Assembly: GCA_951804985.1 (NCBI GenBank)
Contig: OX638131.1
Span: forward strand, 7,354,630-7,418,629
Direction of reading: 5' to 3'
Length of the DNA: 64,000 nt
DNA from: Dryomyza anilis
Taxonomy: Eukaryota > Arthropoda > Insecta > Diptera > Dryomyzidae
Shown: positions 56,080 to 64,000 of the stretch, in pieces
Layout of the letters: each line of letters opens with the position of its first letter
Position numbering within the stretch: the stretch's first letter is position 1
The notes under the pieces: generated by a model
The model's input: the letters and a program-made list of their open reading frames with translations, nothing else
Database searches by the model: none
What the model was told of the DNA's origin: nothing
Program-made: the position numbers and the translations under genes

Positions 56080-57890
56080 AGTATCTTAATCATATAAGTA
56101 AATCATATATGATATTCATTCCAGTAATTAATATAAATACTTAATTGAATTTCTATACATTAACCCTTGACCGCACATTGTCACAAAACCTGCCCAAATG
56201 CATTCAATTTTATCTAATACAGTTTTGATCTATTAAAAAAAAAACATTTACGTTTTACAATAGAAATTGAATGAAATCATTTAATAGATCTATGTCATTA
56301 ATTAACCTTACTTCACATTTTTATGAAACCATAATATCAAAAATTAATGTCGACATTTTACTTATTTTTAGCTACAAAGGGGATTCTTTGTGCGTTACAT
56401 CTGCCACAAAACGTTGAATGCAGATATAACGTGACACAAAGGTTTCGACACAAGGTCACATGCTAGAGCAAATAGAAAAATATCAGAACAAAACTCTATT
56501 TAATCGATAGAATAGAAAAAGTAAAAAATGCGCATAAGCGAAATGAAAAAAATTACATTTTGCCAATTGTCAGTTAAAGGAAGTGTTCCAAAGTAGGAAG
56601 GAAGCAAGGACAACTTCCTGTTGCGCTAGTTTCACAGTGCGGAAAGGTTTTAATACAAATAAATGTACAAAAAGTTAAATAGAGAAAAAAAAAGAATTTA
56701 TCAAACTAACCTGTCAACCATTTAGCGATAAATTCGTTAAATTAATTTTGAAATTCGTTAAAATAATATAAAATTTTCGATATTAAACTAGAAATATTTT
56801 GTAATTGAATTTTGTGACCTATAGAATTTTTCTATAACATATAAACATCCACATTACTTCTCGATCATAAAATGATTCGTTAAAAATCATAATTTAATTC
56901 CATAATGCCATAGTATGATCCCGACATGATTCCTTAACATAACATGATTCCTCAAACATAATATGAATTTGAATTATTTCCACACATTAACATAATTTGA
57001 TCACCACAATTACTCAATATGTTTCATACCTTTAAAAGCAACTGGAATTAGTTAATATTATATTATGCTTGCATCAATACCATATTTACGGTGTGGCAGA
57101 ATTTTCACTATCATAACATTGTTCCATCCAAGCATGTTTTGGTTTTGGCATTTTTTGTAATAATTAAGCATCTACTATAAAATGTGATTGTGGGAAACAT
57201 AGTTAAAATATTGTTAAAATAAAATGTTTATGGTTGAAATAGATTTTTCTGTGATTGTGGCAAACATAGTATTGTTGTCATTATCATATCAGAATAATAT
57301 CTTTTCTCTGTATGTATTAAATATAGATTTTTTATATATCATAAAAATATGTAATTGGTTAAATAAAATTACATCTAAAAAAAAAGTGACAAAATATCAA
57401 TTTACGCCACAACCACAAAGTAGCGAAACTTTTTTAATTACTGTGCAAAACAATATTAATAACTACAACAATCACATCAAGAATTCTTAATGAAAAGAAA
57501 AACTAATAATAGTTATTATAGAATCCATAGACAATGAAAATATAGTGAAAACATTCACATTCAAGTTGAGTTATATATAGAAAACAACAATAATAACAAC
57601 AACAACATATAAACTTTGGCAAAGTTACCCCGGTGGTATCTGAACTAAGCACAGCCGGATACTTCATCTAGAATGATATGGGAGAAAGAAATAAAGTTAT
57701 TTAATTAATGCTGGATTAGTAATGTTAGTGAAGTTTATTAATTAATTTTATATTATATTAATATTATATTATATTAATATTATATTAATTAATAGAATAT
57801 TACAAAAAATAAAAGTTTTATAGTGGAAAAAGATATTAATTGAGTAAAGTTTAAAAATATTATATTTAAAAAAGCTCAATTTTGAATATT
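56080..57890. other. AT-rich intergenic DNA
   Basis: No gene supported. An 88-codon ORF at 57224-57490 is Ile/Asn/Leu-rich and looks random. Confidence 0.55.
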
Positions 57891-57894
57891 TATA

Positions 57895-59109
57895 GGGCCC
57901 TATTATGATTAGCGAAGCGAATGCTTTTGACGAAGCGAACGCTTTGGCGAAGCGAACGCAATTTGGCGAATGAACTGGCGAATGTACTAATTTTTATGGT
58001 TTTAAAAGTAAGCAACACTTTCAATATTGACAGATCAAATGACGGATTTCCGTGTTGCAAAAAATAGTATCATGTTGCGTGCTCTTAGTACTGCCTTTTT
58101 TTTAGAACAGATACTATTTTATCTTAATATCTATTTTCGTTTAATAAAAAACCATTTAATATAATTTATGGTTTAAAAAACGTTAACTCGATTCAGAACA
58201 ATAACACTTTTTCGGTTTTTTGTTATTTTTTGTCTATAAAAGATCAAAATTATCCAAATAAACTTCGGAACAATTCAAGTTAGTTAAAATTTACAGTTAA
58301 ATATGTTTTTAAATGTTAATATTGAAATTATTATTACATACAAATAAATACTTTTTATTAAAAAAGTAGTTTTTTTATTTGGAGCAATACTTCTTTCATT
58401 TTAATTTAAAGAAACCCTAGAGTTTCAAAACAGCTGCTGTGAATTGTCTTGTTTAGAAAAATAATAAAAATGTTCCAAAAAACGATGGGCCCAAAGAAGA
58501 GCGCGTTAAACAAAAGCCAATACGGTGTGCAGAAAGCTGGAGCGACGACGAGGAGTAAGACTAAAATAAGTGATAGTAATGGTGGTCTGTCCTCCGAAGC
58601 ATTCATCTGTGGCACAAATAACTTCGCGCGATGAACCAAGCTGCATCCTCAGCAGCAGTCGGAGCGGTTCCAGACATTTCTTTTATTAGTGTTAAGTTTA
58701 AAATCAAAATAAAAAGTGTGAAAAAAATTGTTTTTTTTTACGTTTATTAGTTAGGTCACAAAAAACTCAAAATTATAGACATCCTTTTAGAAAAACTAAA
58801 GGATAAGATAAATTGAAAATCAGAAAAAGCCTAATAAACAAAAGCACAAAAGAAAAAAAAAATTAAAAATCAAAAGAAAAACTGAAAAACAATAGATAAA
58901 GATACGTTCGCCGATTCGTCACATGAACTGTTGATTCGCTTGATTTTGACACTTGAAGCGAATGAAAATCGGTTGAGTGTTGCATGTTTTTTACGTTCGC
59001 TTAACTTTTCCCGTTTTTTGCCGAATGAAGTCTGGCGAATGTAACCGTAATAGCATTTTTGACGTTCGCTTCGCCAAAACCATTCGCTTCGCTAATCATA
59101 ATAGGGCCC
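57895..59109. mobile_element. 1.2 kb DNA transposon related to the 241-bp MITE (PIF/Harbinger-like)
   Basis: Termini GGGCCCTATTATGATTAGCG at the left and its complement at the right are perfect over the first 20+ bases, flanked by ATA at 57892-57894 and 59110-59112. Subterminal GCGAAGCGAAYG motifs are repeated three times inside the left end and again at the right. The same ends occur at 2287-2527. The interior is not related to the short copy and holds only a short ORF. Confidence 0.85.
58449..58634 (+). CDS. Short ORF inside the 1.2 kb transposon
   Basis: 61 residues, basic and Lys/Ser/Thr-rich (GPKKSALNKSQYGVQKAG), from an ATG at 58449, with AATAAA near 58710 in the same orientation. It might be a remnant of a transposon-encoded DNA-binding protein or of a captured sequence. 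No domain recognised. Confidence 0.25.
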   Translation: MFRKIIKMFQKTMGPKKSALNKSQYGVQKAGATTRSKTKISDSNGGLSSEAFICGTNNFAR

Positions 59110-59170
59110 ATAAAGAATTCTTTCACAATTTGCACATATGTGAACTTTTGTTGGAATTAAATAATAAAAA

Positions 59171-59330
59171 TACACGGAAAAAATATGTGTAAATACAGCA
59201 AAACAATTTATCAATGCAATTAATATTTAATTGTTTCATCGCCGATACGTTATTTAATTGTATTTGTTAAATATTTTATTATAATAATTAATAGATTAAT
59301 TTAACAAAAATTAAAGGAAATTAACACACC
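59171..59330. mobile_element. Second copy of the ACACAGAAAA / CATCGCCGATACG repeat
   Basis: Shares about 110 bp with 48322-48440, including the ATCGCCGATACG motif. Truncated relative to that copy. Confidence 0.55.
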
Positions 59331-59559
59331 CTATGAAAAATGATTTTTTTTTTGTCCTTTTTATTTATTTTATTAATACATATTTTTTATTTCACTTCTT
59401 TTTTTCGAAGTCTGAACCACGCTCACGTCACCAGTAGAACCATATATAATAAACAGATAATGTTAAACACAAATAGAAGACAATAATATCAAACTCATGA
59501 TATATATACGCAGGATGAACGGAAGAACGACCACCGAATAGGCAAACAAGCAAATAAGA

Positions 59560-60375
59560 TCGATACATCAGTACCTGTAATACTGTGTAGTGAAGTTAAA
59601 ACTGTGTATGGCTGTAAAACTGTGTAGTGCCTCTAAAACTGTCGGTTGGTGTTTATGCTATATATTCATATATTTTAGCGTATACACCAATCCAGAAAGG
59701 ATTCCATTTATACTTAAATTCAATAGAATTAATTATATTGTATCAATTTATCACAGTTGTTATATTTACGTTCAATATTTTTTCTGAGTAGCTCAAATAT
59801 GGATTTTTGGTGAATATGTGAATTTTTCATAAGAATGCTTTCGAAATATATTGAAATTTTTTGAAAATTAAACACTTTTAGAGAAAAACCCTTAAGTTTT
59901 TGTTGCTGCTCAATATTCTGTATCATTACAAAAAAAAGGCTAAACTGGCAACACTGGTTGCGATGAACCAATGTAAAATAAGATAGGTAAAACTGTACCT
60001 GTAATACTGTGTAGTGTTTTGTAAACTGTGTGTGATTGTAAAACTGTGTAGTGGTTCTAAAACTGTCAGTTGGAGTATATGCTATATATTCATATATTTT
60101 AGCATATACACCAACCCAGAAAGGATTTAATTTATACTTTAATTTAAATTATATTAATAGAATTAATTATTTTGTATCAATTTATCACAGTTGTTATATT
60201 TACGTTCAATATTTTAATCTGTGTAGCTCAATTATGAATTTTTAGTGAATATTTGAATTTTTTATAAGAATGCTTTCAAAATATATTGGAATTTTTTGAA
60301 AAACTTAAACAATTTTAAATAAAAAGAACTTTTTGTTAGTGCTTAATATTTCGTATCATTACAAATTCGTCGCAA
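59560..60375. repeat. 424-bp direct duplication
   Basis: GTACCTGTAATACTGTGTAGTG at 59571 recurs at 59995, followed in both by ATGCTATATATTCATATATTTTAGC, CCAGAAAGGATT and TATCACAGTTGTTATATTTACG. The copies differ by substitutions and small indels. Within each, CTGTGTAGTG repeats about three times. Confidence 0.85.
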
Positions 60376-60379
60376 TCTC

Positions 60380-62020
60380 CAATAATCTTTTTATTAAATC
60401 ACTTAAGAACTAATTTTACAAAATACCGCTTGAATAGATTTAAAGGAGATACCGGTTAAACCACGTCGATGGCTGGGTAGATAAAATTTAGCATCACACT
60501 ATTTTTATTATCGAATTTTCCGAAAGACAGAATAAAGTAACTACAATAATTGAGTTAAGTTTAACGATAATTTCACAAATTGCTTGAAAAATATTGTAAT
60601 TTCATTTGGCAGGTGTGAATTTAGAAAGTTACATTAAAGAAGACAAAGTTAAAACTTACATAAAAAGCAGGACAAATAACTATAGGTGAAAGGAAAGTGG
60701 TAGACTTTTACAGATAATAACTAAAGAAGAGTTAACTATCGAGAGGTTCAAGGGTTTAATTTTTATATAAATATTTAAAATACATTTTAAAGTCTCTATT
60801 TGAAGTGAGCTCATTCTAGGCACATTCATACTACGAATGGCACAAATTAAATCTAAAGCACGTTCTTATGTTTTCTAGTTTTAGTTGTTATTTTTTTGTT
60901 AGTACACTAAATAGTTGAACTATAAAATGCATTCATATTGAAATCAACCTGTCCAACATTTTATTTTTAAAGCGCGCTTGATGCATGACGCGTCGCAAAT
61001 TATACGAGGTTCGAAATTAAGACCAGTCTTAAAACCAGAAACAGAGCCATCAAATGTCACACGCACCGTGGGCACGGCAATGAGCTGTTTGTAGTTCTGA
61101 CGTTTTGCATAGTGAGCTGAGTTGCTACGACATGACTATTTTGAAGATACCAGATGGGGTTTGTGCTAATGATGACCATGCGCAAATTTTTATAAAAAAT
61201 ATTTTTTTTTTTTTCAAAAATTGAATTATGTGAAACATAATAAAAAGTCTAGTAAAAAATCAAAATTTGAAATTTAAATATGTAGTGAAAATTCGAATTA
61301 TGTGTAAATTTTTTTTTGTAGAAAGTAGTATTTTGAGCATAAAATCGAATAGGTTCTATTGTCACTGGCGCGTTTAGTCTTTCATCTGCTCTGCTATAAA
61401 ATGGTAGTAAATGCTGATGATGTCGTTTAGCAAGCTCATTTTATTTCGAATATGGTATTAATTGAAAAAATATTTTTTATATGAAGTCAGCATTGGTTAT
61501 GTGAAGTAGGCAACTTTATGAGGCTTGTGTTGTCTGTGTTTAGGGCTCAGCGCATTTCATGGCCAGAAGTCTACACCACTCTGTAATAAATGTTGGTCGG
61601 AAAGCGTTAACTGATGACTACAGCTGTAATAAAAAGCGAAGCAAAAGAATTGTTTTTGTCAGGCTGCCTGACTGCCCTGTCTGACTGCCCGACAAGTAGA
61701 GTGACAGATGGCGAGACGGTCGGTTAGCAACCGGACAGAAAGTGTGTCATATGTAATACGTTGTATTTGCAGTCTAAATTATGACCAAATTAATAAAATT
61801 AGCAGGTCGTTGCTGACGAAACGTTTATTGCATGGTGACGGCGGGAGGTGGCTTCATTTATTGACGGGCCCACTTGTAAAATTCAATAAATTGGTTACTA
61901 AAAATTAAATAGTTTGATATTGACTATGATAACTTAATTTTGATGCAGACAATAATAAAGATTATTTAATTAAAGGCTAAAAATAATGGATTAAAAAATA
62001 ATAAATATCAATTTTTGTAG
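60380..62020. other. AT-rich DNA with a GC-richer island at 60960-61140
   Basis: No gene supported. On the minus strand the island is open for about 60 codons (in-frame text VPTVRVTFDGSVSGFKTG) but lacks an ATG and any recognisable domain. 61650-61860 has CTGACTGCC repeats. Confidence 0.4.
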
Positions 62021-62029
62021 TTTAGTGAA

Positions 62030-63470
62030 AATTCTAGGTAAATTAAAATTTTTGCGCAAATTTTAATTTTGAGTAAAAATTCGATAATTTAGTGAAAATT
62101 GGAAATTTGAGTGAAAATACTAATTTTGATAGAACATTAATGTTTTGAATGAAAATTTGAACTTTGTGCACAAAATTCAAATTTAACTTTTAGTGAAAAT
62201 TTAAATTTTAGATGATAATTCGTAATTTTGAGTTTTAATTCGTATTTTGAGTGAAAATATAAATTTTGTGTGAAAATTAAAATTTTGAGTGAAAATTTAA
62301 ATTTTAAACGAATATTTATATTTTGAGTGAAAAATTAAATTTTGAGCGAAAATTTAATTTTAAGTGAATATTCGAAATTTTTACTGAAAATTGAGTGAAA
62401 AGTAAAATTTGTAGTGAAAATTCGAATTTTTAGTGTAAATTTGTGTTTTGAGTGAAAATACGAATTTTTAGTGTAAATTTGTATTTTGAGTGAAAATTTT
62501 AATTTTGAGTGAAAATTTAACTTTTTAGTGAAAATTAAAATTTTGAGCGAAAATTTAAATTTTAAGTGAAAATTGAGTGAAAAGTAAAATTTGTAGTGAA
62601 AATTCAAATTTTTAGTGTAAATTTGTATTTTGAGTGAAAATTTAAATTTTGAGTGAAAATATAACTTTTGAGTGAAAATTTAAATTTTGAGTGAAAATTT
62701 AAATTTTGAGTGAAAATTTATATTTTCAGTGACATTTAAATTTTGAGTGAAAATTTAAATATTGAGTGAAAATTTAAATTTTGAGTGAAAATTTGAATTT
62801 TGAGTGAAAATTTATATTTTCAGTTACATTTTAATTTTGAGTGAAAATTTAAATATTGAGTGAAAATTTAAATTTTGAGTGAAAATTTGAATTTTGAGTG
62901 AAAATTTGAATTTTAACTGAAAATTTAAATGAAAAATAATTTTTTTAGTGAAAATTGAATTTTGAGTGAAAATTTAATTTTTTAGTGTTAGTTGGTAATA
63001 TTGAGTTTTAATTCGTATTTTGTGTTGAAATTTAAATTTTGGTGAAAATTTAAATTTTAAGTGAATATTCGAAATTTTTACTGAAAATTGAGTGAAAAGT
63101 AAAATTTGTAGTGAAAATTCGAATTTTTAGTGTAAATTTGTATTTTGAGTGAAAATTCGAATTTTTAGTGTAAATTTGTATTTTGAGTGAAAATTTAACT
63201 TCTGAGTGAAAATTTAACTTCTGAGTGAAAATTTAAATTTTGAGTGAAAATTTAAATTTTGAGTGAAAATTTAAATTTTGAGTGAAATTTAAATTTTGAG
63301 TGAAAATTTAAATTTTTAGTAAAAATTCCAACTTTTAGAGAAAATTCAAATTTTGAGTGAAAATTTAAAATTTTTAGCGAAAATACGAATTTTTTATAAA
63401 ATTTTAAATTTTTGTGAAAAATTTGAATTTTGAGTGAACATTTTAATTTTGAGTAAAGCCTCGAATTTAT
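62030..63470 (+). repeat. Diverged satellite of the 19-bp family, locus 4
   Basis: Units of GAGTGAAAATTTAAATTTT (19 bp) in the orientation of locus 1, related by the AGTGAAAA core but consistently GAGTG where locus 1 has TAGTG. A block with TTCGAAATTTTTACTGAAAATTGAGTGAAAAG recurs near 62372 and 63068. Confidence 0.88.
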
Positions 63471-64000
63471 TTTTTTGTATAATCGTTGTATAAATTTAAA
63501 AATCAAAGTAATTAAAATTAAAAATATTTAAACACTTTTCCTATAACATTTAAATTTTCAGGCGCACAGCAAAATTTCACAAAATGTTTGTCTGCTAATT
63601 TTTCACATGTACACGGCGCAACAATTTAGCATCACAACTACAAATTTTTATTTTTTATATCAACTACTTTCCTGCTGTTTAAATAACAAATCAATCCGGA
63701 AAAGTACAATAAACAATGTCAGGTGTGCTGTGCGCAGATTGTGTTGCATAAACACGATAGTTAGGTACTATAATAATTGTGATTATTATTTTTTTAATAT
63801 TTATAAAAATAGAAAACGAGAAATAAAGAAAACAAGCAGCAATTAAACACAACTGAATGACGGTAGATAGACCTTGGCCCCCAGAGCAAAAACAACTAAT
63901 TGTTGACAAGTTAAAACCTAAATTTATGCAGACCGATAGCGGGAGGGTGAATTACTAAAACAAGAGGAAAACCAGTAGCTAGTTCGGAACAGAATAAAAA
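63470..64000. other. AT-rich DNA at the window end
   Basis: No gene or repeat recognised. Confidence 0.5.

Noticed and set aside
60960..61140. Open minus-strand frame of about 60 codons in a GC-richer island
   Set aside because: No start codon, no recognisable domain and no convincing splice sites; left as an unexplained island.
62335..63506. Minus-strand ORFs of 84-90 residues rich in Phe, Lys, Ser and Asn
   Set aside because: Translations of the 19-bp satellite.

Overview
This is a 64 kb stretch of an AT-rich, repeat-laden insect nuclear genome, most likely a brachyceran (fly) dipteran. The evidence is a thirteen-exon DOCK-family gene with GT/AG introns that reads as the orthologue of Drosophila Zizimin-related (Zir), a nuclear tRNA-Trp gene, an RTE-clade retrotransposon and several families of tandem repeats. 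I cannot narrow it to a genus.

Genes. The left half (6.5-29.1 kb) is one minus-strand gene, Zir, a DOCK9/10/11-type guanine-nucleotide exchange factor with PH, DHR-1 and DHR-2 domains. I resolved thirteen exons. Their lengths sum to 6882 nt and stay in frame through every junction, giving 2293 residues plus stop. Only the extreme N-terminal exon is missing, so its first intron probably runs rightward through much or all of the remaining 35 kb. Nested in Zir introns on the opposite strand are (a) a two-exon protein gene (14829-16673) carrying a PAM2-type poly(A)-binding-protein motif and a basic Ser/Thr/Lys tail, and (b) an intact tRNA-Trp(CCA) gene (24468-24539) next to a Zir exon. A 78-codon membrane-type small ORF (14276-14512, minus) lies head to head with the PAM2 gene and may be real.

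Repeats. The last Zir intron is almost wholly a 6.1 kb satellite of an 11-bp unit (AAAGGTAAAGT), with a detectable 1.45 kb internal duplication and a hexamer (AAAGGT) block at one edge. A 19-bp satellite (TTTTTAGTGAAAAATTGAA and its complement) occurs at four places (22.1-24.0, 37.3-38.4, 54.3-56.1 and, diverged, 62.0-63.5 kb), in both orientations. Other arrays are a ~305-bp repeat at 3.9-5.7 kb, a CCCGGACAATTC-type minisatellite at 19-20 kb with a relative at 30.7-31.1 kb, tandem palindromes at 29.3-30.5 kb, diverged repeats at 35-36.2 and 39.6-40.5 kb, and a TTGTTCTTGCA array at 42.9-43.95 kb.

Mobile elements. The right half has no recognised host gene. It holds one RTE-clade LINE with an apparently intact endonuclease/reverse transcriptase ORF (49099-52107, (TAAG)n tail). 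Two DNA-transposon relatives (2287-2527 and 57895-59109) share GGGCCCTATTATGA termini and have 3-bp target duplications, as in PIF/Harbinger elements. There are also foldback elements and two tRNA-like pseudogenes. The remaining sequence is AT-rich with no gene I can support.
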